Below, piece after piece: positions 9,747 to 22,042 of a DNA stretch of 64,000 bases (positions within the stretch are counted from its first letter, which is position 1; every line of letters starts with the position of its first letter). The notes under the pieces were generated by a model. It made no database searches. It was not told the DNA's origin and saw nothing but the letters and a program-made list of their open reading frames with translations. Source of the stretch: Cunninghamia lanceolata (taxonomy: Eukaryota > Streptophyta > Pinopsida > Cupressales > Cupressaceae); contig BSBN01000763.1 of assembly GCA_027924645.1 (NCBI GenBank), forward strand, positions 3,224,001 to 3,288,000, written 5' to 3'. Position numbers and translations under genes: made by a program.

Positions 9747-11490
9747 ACATCATCCTGTACCAACTCAAGTACTCTTCAAGCCACTACTTGTTCCCCCTAA
9801 GAGGTAACCTCCACCACCAATCCAAAAAAGAAATGACACCTGAAACACATTGGATTGATGCACTTCCTCATGCATCTAGTTCATTGTAGGAGGGGCAATA
9901 ACCCCTAACTTCTCCCAGAGATTTTCAAATGTGTCTTTAGGAAGAGCCTTGGTGAAAATGTCAACAATCTGATCTTTTGTAGACACATACTCAAGCTTCA
10001 CTTCTTTCCCTGCAACCTTCTGTCTCAAAAAGTGATACCTAATAGAAATATTCTGTCCTTGAATGCATCACTAGATTATTTGAAATGTTGATGGCACTGG
10101 TATTATCATAGAAGATAGGAATTGGATCATCATACTCAACTTTGATATCCTTTAGAGTTTGTCTCATCCATAGCACTTGTGTACAACATGATGTTGATTC
10201 TATGTACTCTGCTCCTACAGTAGATAAAGACACTGAATCTTGCTTCTTGCTCTGCCATGACAACTCTATCTCCAAGAAAGAACACACCACCACTTGTACT
10301 TCTTCTGTCATCTACACATCCAGCCCAATCTTCATTTGTGTAGGTACTTAGGTTGAAATCATTGTTCTTAGGATACCACAAACCATGATTTGGAGTGCCC
10401 TTCAAATACCTAAATATTCTTTTTACTACCATGACATGTGATTCTCTAGGATCTGCTTGAAATCTTGCCAGAAGATAGACTGCATGCATGATATCCAGTC
10501 TAGTAGCAGTTAGGTATAATAGTCCTCCAATCATTGATCTATATTTTCCCTAATCAGCCTTAGGAGATTCATCATCTTTTCTCAGCTTGGAACCAGTTGT
10601 CATGGGAGTACAAATTAGTTTAGATTCTTCCATTCCAAACTTCAACAATTCCTTGACATACTTTGATTGCAAAATGAAAATACCCTAATTCGTCTAATTA
10701 ATTTGCAGTCTAAGAAAGAAGTTTGTCTCACCACACATTGACATCTCAAATTCTTTTTGCATTTCATCTGCAAAGTTCTTACACATGCCTTCATTCCACC
10801 AAAGATTATATCATCTACATAAACCTCAATAATCAGGATTTGATCTTTACATACCTTGATGTATAGATTACTGTCTACAGACCCTTTATTGAATCCCTAC
10901 TGCAACAAATACATGTCCAATCTTTCATACCAAGCTCTAAGAGCTTGCTTCAATCCATGCAATGCCTTCTTCAATCTGTATACCATGTCTGGTTTGTCTG
11001 ATAACTAAAATCCATCTGATTGCTCTATATATACTTCCTTTTCCAACTCACCATTCAATAAAGCATACTTTACATCCATCTGATATACTTTGAAATCTTT
11101 ATGTGCTGCATAAGATAGAAACAATCTAATAGATTCTAGTCTTGCCACTAGAGCAAACGTTTCCTCGTAGTCTATTCTGTCCACTTGTGAGTAGCCTTTG
11201 CATACAAGTCTTGCTTTGTTTCTTATCACCTCTCCATTCTCATTCAATTTATTCTTGAAAACCCACTTTGTTCCTATCACATTCTTATCTATAGGTCTAG
11301 GGACACGTTTCCAAGTCTTGTTCTTTTTAGTTTGCATCAATTCTTCTTCCATAGCCTTGACCCAGTGGTCATCTTTACATGCTTCAGAAATAGTCTTAGG
11401 CTCAACCTTTGAAATTAAACAAAGATTTACCTATTCTTCTACAATTCTTCTTCTTGTCAAAACTCCTTTGGTTTTGTCACCAATGATTTG
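9747..11490 (-). pseudogene. Copia B RT/RNase H segment, copy 2
   Basis: Second copy of the RT/RNase H segment, still joined to its natural upstream neighbour: the minus strand enters from the D insertion site with IIGDKTKGVLTRRRIVEE, passes the linker [16 protein letters not shown] and continues into RT ([20 protein letters not shown], then [12 protein letters not shown] and EVYVDDIIFGG near 10820). Stops follow, and the RNase H end is broken by small indels (for example a lost base in the DRVV.WQSKK block). It ends at the duplication junction around 9747, where the second copy begins. The YVDD core is still readable in both copies. Confidence 0.85.
11486..11490. repeat. Target-site duplication atttg, left (Gypsy D)
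   Basis: atttg precedes the LTR start tgatgcag and recurs right after the other LTR at 19562-19566. Collapsing one copy restores the Copia B frame across the site. Confidence 0.9.
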
Positions 11491-13177
11491 TGATGCAGAG
11501 CAGCCCACGAAAGCCTTCAAATCCATGGGAAAATGCTCATAAATCACATTCCCAATTTCATACAAAACCTTACTCACTATCACCGGTTTGCTACAGTACA
11601 TTGTACACCGGTTTACCACGATGACCCGTCACAAAATGTATCAGGCGCTTGTATGTCCCCAATGTACATTTTAAATGTACTCTTTTCACATACATACCAA
11701 TTATACATTTGGAATGCACAATTGGTGGGACCCTCAACCTTTACTCCTCCGTTGGATGTCTTTCCGCATACAACACTTAACATGCAATGAAACCTATATA
11801 CAAACCTTACCCTGCTTTCCCGGTGGGTTTAGATTTCCTTATCAACTACTGCCAGTCGACACTTGCATCTGCAAAGAAGTGTCCTTTGAACATGCAATCT
11901 GGTCACCACTCCGGCAGGTCATCTTCTGCATATGACTGAATGTATCTGCGGAATGTATATTCAAATATACATTCAAAACATACAACTCAAAACATACATT
12001 CGCCGAATATGCCCTTGGGATATGCCTTCAGGGAAAGGTTGACTGTTGACTTCTTCGTGTCAATCTGATGTACATTTACAATGTACATTTAACACATACA
12101 ATCCGCCATGTACATCTATGGGATACTCACAACCATGCAACTGCGATATACACAGGGATTGAACCCGATGTACATTTGTGATATACACAGAGATTGTATA
12201 TCAACACCTTGCAACATACAAATCCAATATGTGATTGTCAGATACACACAACCTGGTACTCTGATGTAAAAGCGATATACACATGAACTATCCTTGACAA
12301 ACAAAAGCGATATATACAGGAAATGTATAATTGATTCAAATATGCGTTTGACCACATTTTGACTCCATTTGTATGTCGACAGTCTTGCACATTTTCAATG
12401 TATGTTCCTTACATACAACAACGATAGACAAAAGGGATATTCACAGGGATATGTGATAGTGATATACTCACAACTTGTATATCCCGCATACAAAAGTGAT
12501 ATACACACAAATTGTATATCTTTTGAAACCCACGGATTTTCCTGGTCTTTGATCTGTTTCCTCCCTGTGATTGTTCCGAACTATTTCTCCCACCAATATA
12601 TAGCCCTCTGCACTTTGGCAACGTAGCACATACACATGCTAGGATTCTTCAATGCCGTAACCGATCCTGCGAATCTGAACATAGACAAACAAAAGAAAAA
12701 CCCTAAACTAATATATACAACCATTCCACCGATTATGAAATAATCCAACCGGTGGAATGGGTTAAGTACCCTTGAATGCAAACCAGGAAATCAACTACAC
12801 AGTGAATTCGAAACACAGCAAAAAACACGAACATAATCTCCTTGATTATGATTTTAGAAATGCATACAAAGATCTGGTTTCACTGTTCAACAACCGATTG
12901 CACAATTCCTATACTGCCAAATCTCCAATCTATTTATCATCCTCTCTAAAGCAATCAGATCTAGGTCATATATATATCTACTCATTAAGAGTAGTACAGA
13001 TTTGATTCCCAGTGGCTGGGAAATGACAACTAACATAACAACTTACTAACCGACATGCACATAAACCTAGATTGACTTACAAACAGGAATTGGTCAAACT
13101 AACCTTATTACATTCAAATGCATAAAACATACTATATTAAGACCTAGTCTTCTTTTTGAAGGGGTGCTCCTACACCA
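11491..13177 (-). repeat. 3' LTR of Gypsy D
   Basis: 1687 bp, aligned end to end with 17872-19561. On the minus strand it starts TGGTGTAGGAGCACCCC and ends CTGCATCA. It is flanked on the left by target site atttg. The apparent short frames inside it are only translated repeats. Confidence 0.93.
12140..12520. repeat. gatatacaca sub-repeats inside Gypsy D LTR
   Basis: At least six variants of g(t/c)gatatacacag followed by attgtatatc or tgtacatt lie at about 12143, 12178, 12271, 12305, 12451 and 12496. The same set is in the other LTR at about 18525-18900. Several contain self-complementary cores (gtatatac, tgtaca). Confidence 0.75.
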
Positions 13178-13563
13178 TGCTCCCCGAGAGAAGAAATCTC
13201 AAGTCCACTTGAGATGAGAGTTTTTAGGTCTGCACCATGTTTGTTGATCTGTCCTTTAGTCATCCAAACTGCCTCTGTATCAGGTTTGCCTTGCCAAGCC
13301 AACAAGTATTCCATATACTCTTTGTCCCTTGTTTTCTTTTCCACTCTTCAGTCTAAAATCTTCTACAATTGTCGTTGATCATGTTTAGGGATATCATCAT
13401 CTGCTGTACTCTATAATGGTTCTTGGTCTATATCTGGAGTATGCTTGTATGGAGTTAAATCACATACATTGAAGATAGGTGACAATCCAAGATTAGAAGG
13501 AAGTTGGATTTCATAAGAATTCTGCCCACATTTCTGCAAAATCTGACATGGTCCAATCTTCCT
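13144..13563 (-). pseudogene. Gypsy D integrase tail and chromodomain
   Basis: Minus-strand C-terminus of the polyprotein. First comes the integrase tail (RKIGPCQILQKCGQNSYEIQ), then a chromodomain block with KEYMEYLLAWQGKPDTEAVW followed by MTKGQINKHG. Chromodomains in chromoviruses bind modified histones or chromatin and steer integration. The usual aromatic positions are only partly kept (YLLAW, W in AVW). Stops interrupt the link between tail and chromodomain. The frame runs into the LTR. The chromodomain placement behind integrase supports assigning D to the chromovirus branch of Gypsy. Confidence 0.82.
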
Positions 13564-14470
13564 CTACATGAGTTTGGTATATTTACTTTTTGGAAGTCTT
13601 TCCTTCTTCAAATTAACCCACACCAAATGTCCAACATCAAACTGTAAATCTCTCTTCTTCTTGTCAGCATATTCTTTATACTTCAATGTAGTTTGCTGGA
13701 GTTGCGTCTTGACTTGATCATGCACCTCTTTGATTGCTGCTGTAAAAGCTTCTCCATGTGCACCAATAGACTCTCCTGTAGGTAAATCTCTTAACTCCAA
13801 AATACCTCTTGGATGAATACCATACACCACTTGGAAAGGTGATTTCCCTGTACTTCTATTGACAGTGTCAATATAGGAAAATTTGGCCTGTGATAGGATG
13901 TTATCCCACTTCTCTCCATGCTGCCTTGTCAAACATCTGAGCAGATTTCCCAATGACCGATTGACCACCTCAATCTGTCCATCTGTTTGAGGATGATATA
14001 CTGATGAGAAGGACAAATTGGTACCAAGCTTCTTCCAAAGAGCCCTCCAAAAATGGCAATAAATTTCACATCTCTATCTGAGACTATGCTCAATGGCAAT
14101 CCATGTATCCTCACTATTTCCTTGAAAAACAGGTCTGCAACATATGAAGCATCACAAGTAGTTTTGCATGGCAAGAAATGTGCCATTTTACTGAATCTGT
14201 CTACTACCACAAAAATACTGTCATATCCCTTCCATGTTCTAGGTAAACCTAACACAAAATCCATGCTTAGGCTCTCCCATGGCCTAGAAGGAATGGGCAA
14301 TGGCTGATATAAACCTGCATTAGTAGATCTCCCTTTTGCTTTCTGACATATCACACATGATTCCACAAATTTCCTCACATATGGCTGCAACTTTGGCCAA
14401 AAGTAATGCCTCTTCACAAGATCCAAAGTCTTATCCAACCAAAATGTCCTGCCATGGCCCCACAATGCTT
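13564..14470 (-). pseudogene. Gypsy D integrase
   Basis: Integrase core on the minus strand, broken into two frames (14465-13929 and 14016-13564). Visible parts are the zinc-binding end (SCVICQKAKG), the first catalytic aspartate in LSMDFVLGLPRTWKGYDSIF, VVVDRFSKMAHFLPC, the second in SIVSDRDVKF, and the region FSSVYHPQTDGQIEVVNRSL carrying the glutamate. GKSPFQVVYGIHP follows. All three acidic residues are visible, but at least two frameshifts (near 14465 and 14000) disable the protein. The enzyme would insert cDNA into chromosomal DNA. It follows RNase H directly, as expected for Gypsy elements. Confidence 0.88.
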
Positions 14471-15037
14471 CTCCTTAATGATGTTCAGCCTCATAGAACA
14501 CCGTGGGATACACAATTGTCCTCCTTTGAACAGTAATCCATCATGTATCAGAAATTTAGAATACTCAACATGATATTTATCTCCAAAAGAAGTACACACG
14601 TTGTAGATCTCTCCAAAGTCTTCATCAGTATCATACATAGTCTTTAAGGAATCAATTCCAACACTTTCCAATTGAATCTGATTTAGGGTGAGAGCCCTCC
14701 TACTCAAAGCATCGGCTACCTTATTCTTGACCCCTTTCTTGTGTTTGAGTGTGAAAGTGAAAGCTTGCAAAGTTTCCACCCACTTCATATGTCTATGGTT
14801 CAGTTTTTCTTGGCTATTTATGAAACTAAGGGCCTGATTATCTGTAAACACTATGAATTCTTTTGGCATCAAGTAATGCCTCCACTTTTTGAGTGACTGG
14901 ACTAGAGCATACATCTCCAAATCATAGGATGAGTATCTCTTCTTAGCATCATTTAATTTCTCACTGAAAAATGCAATAGGCCTACCTTCTTGACTGAGTA
15001 CTGTGCCAATGGCCCTGTGACTTGCATCACATTCAAC
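14471..15037 (-). pseudogene. Gypsy D RNase H
   Basis: Continues the RT frame after a stop at the RT/RNase H border, which looks like a CAG to TAG change before VECDAS. The catalytic set is readable: D in VECDAS, E in YDLEMYALVQSL, D in VFTDNQALSF, and D in NKVADALSRRA. The remainder passes into the integrase zinc-binding histidines (HFGW near 14430), where a frameshift occurs. Its role would be to remove RNA from the RNA/DNA hybrid during reverse transcription. Confidence 0.88.
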
Positions 15038-15868
15038 CTAAAAAATCTTGTTGAAATCAAGAAGTGCAAGGACTGGCTGTTGTGCCACCTTCTTCTTCAA
15101 TTTCTCAAATGAATCATCTGCTTCCTTTGTCCAAGTGAATCTGCACTTCTGTCCTCCTTTTATGGTGTCAAGCATGGGTGCACAGACATGACTAAACCCT
15201 CTTATAAACTTCCTATAGAAGGTTGCTAACCCATGGAAACTCCTGACATCATTCATGGTTCTAGGAGTTGGCCAAGACAATATGACACTCACCTTCTCTT
15301 GATCCATTCAAAGTTTGCCATGTGAGATGACAAAACCCAAGTAGATGATCTCCTCCTGCATAAACAAACACTTCTCCAAGTTTATCATTAGTTGTTCTTC
15401 ATGTAACCTTCTAAGGACCAAGTCTATATGGTTGAGATGTTCTTCCCTTGTATTACTGAAAATCAGAATGTCATCTAGATATACTATGACAAAGTTGCCT
15501 ATAAATTCTCTCAAGATCTCATTCATCAACCTCATAAAGGTACTAGGAGCATTGGATAAACCAAAAGGCATGACCTTCCACTCATACAACCCTTCGTTGG
15601 TTTTAAATGCTATTTTCCATTCATCTCCTGGCCTAATTCTGATTTGATGATAGCCACTTTTCAAATCTATCTTTGTGAAATATTTGGCACCTCCCAAGCA
15701 ATCAAGCAAATCTTCTATCCTAGGGATTGGGAACCTATACCTGATTGTTATCTTGTTGATAGCTCTTGAATCGGTACAAAGTCTCCAAGTGCCTTCCTTC
15801 TTTGGTGCTAGTACTGCCAATGTTGCACATGGGCTTAAACTTTTACCAATTAGGCCTGTCTCCAACAA
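15038..15868 (-). pseudogene. Gypsy D reverse transcriptase
   Basis: Minus-strand RT. Motifs in order are [73 protein letters not shown], and the active site [10 protein letters not shown]. An in-frame stop at 15308 follows ISHGKL, and the frame continues with the connection region (FHGLATFYRKFIRGFSHVC). The YLDD variant is common in plant Gypsy elements. With the stop after the active site, full-length RT could be made only by read-through. Confidence 0.92.
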
Positions 15869-16711
15869 TTCCTCAATCTGTCTTGCTACCTCTACATTCT
15901 ATTCTGGGGTAAGCTTGTAGGCTGCTTTGTTTGGAAGTGTAGACCCTGGGATTAGATCTATGCAGTGACTGATGTCCCTTATAGGTGGTAGCGACCTTGG
16001 CATTCCATCAAAGATGATGCCTTTGTATTTGTCCAATAATTCTTGGACAACAGGGTCTATGAACCTTTGCTTCTTCTCTCCCTTGACTCCTTGCTGTTGT
16101 TCCTTATTCACCTTTAGGCATGGAATGAGGGCATATGCAACTGCTCCTTCTTCTTCTATTTCTATCATAAACTGTTTGCCTTCTACCATCATCACCTTGA
16201 CTTTTTTTCCTTTTGATTCTACCTCCTTCTCCAGTAATGGTAGTAACTCTATCTTCTCACCATCCTTGGTGATTGAAGAGGTGTTTCTAACTCCATCATG
16301 TTGGGCTTTCAAATCGAATTGCCATGGTCTTCCAAGTACGAGATGGCAAGCATCCATCTGAGCTATGTCAAACAATAATCTATCCTTGTATGGTCCAATT
16401 TGAAACTCTACCCAAGCTTGTTCTTCCACAACTGTTTGCTGGCCTTGAGTGAGCCATGAGACCTTATATGGGCAGGAATGTGGTAGTCTCCTAAGCTTAA
16501 GCTTTTCTACCATTTCAATAGACACAAAATTTTTAGTAGATCCAGAGTCAATCAGAACTCTACATACCTTTCCTCCTGCCTTGCAAGTAGTTTTGAAAAG
16601 AGACTTTCTTTGTGGGGGTTCTCTGTCAGGCACCTTCATAGTGGCCATTGCTCTCTTGATCATCAAAGCTTCCCCTATCTTAGGATACCCATATCTGACA
16701 GTATCACTCAC
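15869..16711 (-). pseudogene. Gypsy D aspartic protease region
   Basis: Open for 270 codons on the minus strand. It carries the retropepsin motif VLIDSGSTKNFVS, the second conserved block HLVLGRPWQFD (usually LG.PWL), and a linker ending near GSTLPNKAAYKLTPE that leads into RT. It would cleave the Gag-Pol polyprotein as a dimer. The DSG triad is intact. The upstream link to Gag is broken by a stop near 16760. Confidence 0.88.
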
Positions 16712-17820
16712 ACTCTGATAAGTGTTGGAGCTTGTCGCACTTTGACAATCAAATTCTTGGATCTAATTTGTCCTCCTTTCTCCCATTGAACTTGTTGCTT
16801 TTTCTGGACATCTACTGGCTATGTGGCCTTCCTGATTGCAATTGTAACATCTGATAGGACCCCTGTCCTAAGATCTCCCTCTAAATGGTGGTCTTCTTCC
16901 CCTAAAGTTTCCTTTTTTATCATAACTCCCCCCTTGAGTTTGACTATTTCCTCTGCCTCTGAAAGGACTTCTTCCCCCTCTTTGCTGCCTTCCTCTTCCC
17001 CTATTATTCTGTTCTTGCCTTCTCTTTAATTTTTCTTCCACCTTGAGTGCCAATTGATAGCACTTTTGTATTGTATCTAGACTATGCAGATTTAAATCTT
17101 CCTGGATAGTAAACCTCAATCCATTGAGAAACCTTGCTACCCTCTCTTCCTCTCTTTCTTTCACCTTGGTCTGAACACAAAGTTTCATGAATTCTTCAGT
17201 GTATGCACTGACATCTAACTCCTTCTGTTTCAAGTTTTGTCTCCTCTTATGTAATTGGATATTGTAATCCAATGGAACATAGGCTTCCTTTACTAAAGCC
17301 ATCATATTCTTCCATGTAGCAACTCTGTTCCTTCCTTCTTTCACCCTGTCATCTTGGATGAAATTCCACCAGGTTAGTGCAGCCCCTTTCATTTTGGACT
17401 GAGCCGTCTTCACTCTTTGGTGGTCTGGTATTTCCTCTATTTCAAAGAAATTATTCAAGGAGTCTATCCACTCCATCATTGAATCAGGTTCCATTTTTCC
17501 TGCAAACACTGGCAAGTCTATTTTCATATCCATGGTCCTTCGCTCCATGGATTTGAGGGCATTGAGTAAGGGTCTCTGGTCTGTAGGAACATCTATCTCT
17601 TCCTGCCTAGGGATCTCCTCTTCATCCCTATCTTCTCATTCACCAGAATATTCTTTTCCCTTTCCTACTTTGTCCCTCAACTTCTCCAACTCATCTCTCA
17701 ATTCCTGATTCTGAGTCCTAACCACTTTGCTCTCTGCCAATTGCTTCTTTACTAAGATCGCCAACTCAGCATTTGTCATCCTTGCTGGGTACTCTTCTGA
17801 CCCTTCTCCTTCAGACATCT
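16712..17820 (-). pseudogene. Gypsy D Gag with CCHC knuckle
   Basis: The likely start is the ATG at 17820 (MSEGEGSEEYPARMTNAEL), followed by a coiled-coil stretch (QELRDELEKLRDKV), then a stop near 17636 and the retrotransposon gag domain: DLPVFAGKMEPDSMMEWIDS, ALTWWNFIQDD, LHKRRQNLKQKELDVSAYTE and FLNGLRFTIQEDLNLH. An Arg/Gly-rich tail with RGRG repeats precedes a CX2CX4HX4C knuckle, CYNCNQEGHIASRC, near 16840. Gag forms the particle and binds RNA. At least three stops interrupt it. Confidence 0.88.
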
Positions 17821-17852
17821 TTTTGCCTTCTTCTTCTTCCCAAAAGATACTT

Positions 17853-17868
17853 CTTAGCTCTGATACCA
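17853..17868 (-). promoter_or_regulatory. Primer-binding site of Gypsy D
   Basis: The minus strand reads TGGTATCAGAGCTAAG three bases inside the 5' LTR, the usual complement of plant initiator-Met tRNA 3' ends. Confidence 0.9.
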
Positions 17869-17871
17869 CTA

Positions 17872-19561
17872 TGATGCAGAGCAGCCCACAAAAGCCTTCA
17901 AATCCATGGGAAAATGCTCATAAATCGCATTCCCAATTTCATACAAAACCTTACTCACTATCACCGGTCTGCTACAGTACATTGTACACCAGTTTACCAT
18001 GATGACCTATCGCAAAATGTATCGGGCGCTTGTATGTCCCCAATGTACATTTGAAATGTACTCTTTTCACATACATACCAATTATACATTCGAAATGTAC
18101 AATTGGTGGGACCCTTGACCTTTACTCCTCCGTTGGATTTCTTTCAGCATACAACACTTGACATGCAACGAAACTTATATACAAACCTTAACCTGCTTTC
18201 CCGGTGGGTTTAGATTTCCTTACCGACTACTGCTGGTCGATACTTGCATCCGCAGAGAAGTGTCCTTCGAACATGCAATCTGGTCACCACTCCGGTAGGT
18301 CATCTTCTGCATATGACTGAATGTATCTACAGAATGTATATTCAAATATACATTCGAAACATACAACTCAAAACATACATTCGCTGAATATGCCCTTGGG
18401 ATATGCCTTCAGGGAAAGGTTGACTGTTGACTTCTTTGTATCAATCTGATGTACATTTACAATGTACATTCAACACATACAATCCGCCATGTACATCTGT
18501 GGGATACTCACAACCATGCAACTGTGATATACATAGGGATTGAACCCGATGTACATTTGTGATATACATAGAGATTGTATATCAACACCTTGCAACATAC
18601 AAATCCAATGTGCGATTGTCAGATACACACAACCTGGTACTCCGATGCAAAAGTGATATACACATAAACTATCCCTGACAAACAAAAGTGATATATACAG
18701 GAAATGTATAATCAATTCAAATATGCATTTGACTGAATTTTGACTCCATTTGTATGTCGACGGTGTTACACATTTCTGATGTATGTTCCTTACATACAAC
18801 AGTGATAGACAAAAGCCATATACGCAGAGATATGCGATAGCGATATAATCACAACTTGTATATCCCGCATACAAAAGTGATATACACACAAATTGCATAT
18901 CTTTTGAAACCCACAGATTTTCTTGGTCTTTGATCTGTTTCCTCCCTGCGATTGTTTCGAACTATGTCTCCCACCAATATGTAGCCCTTTGCACTTTGGC
19001 AACCTAGAACATACACATGCTAGGATTCTTCAATGCCGTAACCGATCCTATGAATCTGAACATAGACAAACAAAAGCAAAACCCTAAACTAATATATACA
19101 ACCATTCCACTGATTATGAAATAATCCAACTGGTGGAATGGGTTAAGTACCCTTCTCGAATGTAAACTAGGAAATCAACTACATAGTGAATTCGAAACAC
19201 AACAAAAAACACCAACAGAATCTCCTTGATTATGATTTCAGAAATGCCTACAAAGATCTGGTTTCACGGTTCAACAACTAATTGCATAATTCCTGTACTG
19301 CCAAATCTCTAATCTATTTATCATCCTCTCTAAAGCAATCTGATCTATGTCATATATATATCTACTCATTAAGAGTAGTACAGATTTGATTCCCAGCGGC
19401 TGGGAGATGACAACTAACATAACAACTTACTAACCGACATGCACATAAACCTAGATTGACTTACAAATAGGAATTGGTCAAATTGACCTTATTACATTCA
19501 AATGCATAAAACATACTATATTAAGACCTAGTCTTCTTTTTGAAGGGGTGCTCCTGCACCA
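17872..19561 (-). repeat. 5' LTR of Gypsy D
   Basis: 1690 bp, the partner of 11491-13177. On the minus strand it starts TGGTGCAGGAGCACCCC, whose terminus can form a short hairpin (GGTGC..GCACC), and ends CTGCATCA before the primer site. Confidence 0.93.
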
Positions 19562-19566
19562 ATTTG
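19562..19566. repeat. Target-site duplication atttg, right (Gypsy D)
   Basis: Identical to 11486-11490 and directly follows the LTR end cacca. Confidence 0.9.
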
Positions 19567-20695
19567 ACCCTGTAAGTGATTCTTTTGCATGTACTTGGGG
19601 GTTTTAGGAACTTTTTCCAAACCTTCTTCTTCCTCACTTTGAACTTCATTGTCATTGACTTCTTCAACTGCTTCTATATCAACAGACTCATCTGACTCAT
19701 ATAAATCAGGCTCTAAGTTTTTCTGAATATCTTCATCTACCTTCACATTTGCACTCTCAATAATCTTCATCAACCTTTTGTTGTAGCATCAGTAGGCTTT
19801 TCTCTTAGTGGAGTACCCAAGGAATATGCCTTCATCACATCTAGCATGAAACATTTCTAACTCTTCATCTCTTTTGATATAGCATCTACTTCTAAAAACT
19901 TTGAAATACCTGACAATAGGAGTTCTTTGACACCACAACTCATAAGGTGTCTTTGTTCCATTTACTTTAACTTGCACTCTATTATAAATGTAGACAGCAG
20001 TATGAATAGCTTCTTTCCAATAAACTTCCAGAAGGTCAACTTCTTTGATCATTGTTCTAGCAGCTTCCTGAACTATTATATTCTTCCTTTCAACTACTCC
20101 ATTTTGCTAAGGAGTTCTAGGGCATACAATTGTCACTTTATTCCATGTTCTTCACAAAAAGAATTGAATTTAATTGAAGTAAACTCACCACCTCTATCAG
20201 ATCTCAGACACTTGATTCTCATATCCATTTCATTTTCAACCATTTCTTTGAATGCCTTGAACTTGTGTAGGGCTTCTAATTTTTCTTTAAGGAAAGTAAC
20301 CCAAGTCATTCTTGAATAATCACCAATAAGAAGCATGAAATACCTATCACCTTGTAGACTCCTTGTTCTTGTAGGACCACATATATCTGTATGCACTAAC
20401 TCCAATAGATTAGTAGAGGATTGTTCCTTGCTCTTGAAACTTATCTTTGTTTGCTTCCCAATCTAACATTCTTTGTTGATGGCATTAGCAGGCTCTAAAA
20501 TCTTAGGCATGTCTCTTACAACTTGGACTAATCTTATTCTCACAAAATTATCAAAGTTAATATGACACATTCTCCTATGCCATAACTAGCTTTCATTTGT
20601 TTGAGCCAACAAACAAAAATTGTCAGTACCTTTAAAATGATAAACATTACCATGAGTCTTCTTACCAACATCAATTATAGTTCTAGAGCTTTTCC
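19567..20695 (-). pseudogene. Copia B integrase and acidic linker
   Basis: Minus-strand order: pre-integrase block (RRMCHINFDNF, near 20570), integrase core from LLELVHTDICGP (first D) through FMLLIGDYSRMTWVTFLKEK (second D, near 20330), FKEMVENEMDMRIKCLRSDR, GVVERKN with the glutamate (near 20090), and YNRVQVKVNGTKTPYELW. The linker is strongly acidic (EAVEEVNDNEVQSEEEEGLE) and leads to the D insertion site at LQGQI. Frameshift and stop near 20130 separate the two halves. The three catalytic acidic residues remain visible, but the frame is dead. Confidence 0.87.
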
Positions 20696-22040
20696 TTATC
20701 TACATCCATTATCCTTAAACATCAAATTGTATCCTTTCTCACACATCTGTCCAACACTTAGAAGATTGTGCTTTAAGCCTTTGATAGAGAGAACATCATC
20801 TGTATTATGCTTGCCATCAAAAGTAATTGACCCTTTTCCACAAATCTTACTAGCTGCATCATCACCAAACCTAACTAGTCCTCCATCATACTTTTCCAAT
20901 TTAACAAACTTACTCTTATCTCTTGTCATGTGATTTGAACATCCACTATCAATGATCCATTCATCTTCCTTTTCAGCATGAAATGCAAACAACTTTCCCA
21001 GACTTCCTTTCTTCTCATAGCTCACAAGGTTAGCAGAAACAGGTTCTTCTCTTACAACAATAAATAAACATTCACTAGCATTACCATCTTCAAAATTAGG
21101 TTCATCATTAGTAACACCATCATCATCTCTAACATAGTAACTCTTTCTTAAAATCCTACCTTTACTTTCATTTTTCTTGATCTTCAAAGCTCTTTCAAGA
21201 CATCTCGAATCATAGTGACCAATCTTACCACAACTGAAATATTTGAAAGGTAACTTACCTCTAAACTTTCCACTGCCTCTTTTCATTTTGCTTGCAAATT
21301 TTGCCTCAAGCTCACCAAAGTCTTCTTCATCTGATTCCATAGCATACTTATCTAATCTAACAGTCTTTTCTTCCTTGGCTTTAAAAGCAGTCTCAGTTTT
21401 CACAAGGCCATCAATAGTACCAAATTCTCTCATTTCAAAAGCATTCAGTTTACCAAGCAATTAATCTTTTGAAACCATATCCATATCAAACAGTTCTTCA
21501 ATGGAAGACACCTAGTGACTATAAGATTTGGGAAGAGTTCTGAGTACCTTATCTACAACATCCTTATCATCTATCATTCCACCAAGACCCTTGATTCTCC
21601 TGACAACTTCATCAATCTTCGGTATGTAACTTGTTATGTTCTCATCTTCAAACATCCACATAGTTTCATATCTGGTCTTCGAGTTCTAAAACTTAGCCTT
21701 CTTGACAGATTGATCACCTTCATAGATGTTTTTCAATTTCACCTAGATCTCGTGAGCAGTTTCTAGATTCACAACTTTTTCCATTTTAGTGTTAGATAAA
21801 GCATTTTTAGCTTTGCCATTAGTCTCATAGACCCTAATCTCAAGTGCAGTGTTCAGACCATCCTTAGGTATTTCGTATTCATCTTCAACTATTTTCTAGA
21901 CATTAAAACCAACAGAAATAAGATAACTTTACATTTGTACCTTCTAGAAGGCATAGTCAGATCCATCAAACTAAGGAATGTCTTTCTTGTGTGCAATCCC
22001 ATATCTACCTTAAATTGTTTGGCTTTCTTCCAAGGAACCT
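20696..22040 (-). pseudogene. Copia B Gag and protease
   Basis: The N-terminal part (about 22040-21470) is split by stops. A 254-codon open part follows: Gag C-terminus LNAFEMREFGTIDGLVKTE, knuckle CFSCGKIGHYDSRC, a charged linker, then the protease with WIIDSGCSNHMTRDKSKF and GKGSITFDGKHNTDDVL. The protease D-S-G is intact. Gag would bind RNA and form particles; the protease would cut the polyprotein. Its neighbours are the primer site upstream and the pre-integrase block downstream. Confidence 0.88.
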
Positions 22041-22042
22041 TT

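Larger units (their letters stand above)
11491..19561 (-). mobile_element. Full-length chromodomain Gypsy D (chromovirus)
   Basis: Complete structure: two LTRs of 1687 and 1690 bp beginning tg and ending ca, a perfect 5-bp target duplication, an initiator-Met primer site, and gag, protease, RT, RNase H, integrase and chromodomain in Gypsy order on the minus strand. It is inserted in Copia B between integrase and RT. In about the first 195 LTR bases I count roughly 10 differences, nearly all transitions and often at CpG, so the insertion is old and was probably methylated. In-frame stops in RT and RNase H and frameshifts in integrase make it defective. Confidence 0.93.

Noticed and set aside
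12116..12621. Cys/Tyr-rich minus-strand frames in the D LTR
   Set aside because: They arise from repeated gatatacaca words, occur in both LTRs, and have no domain or start logic.
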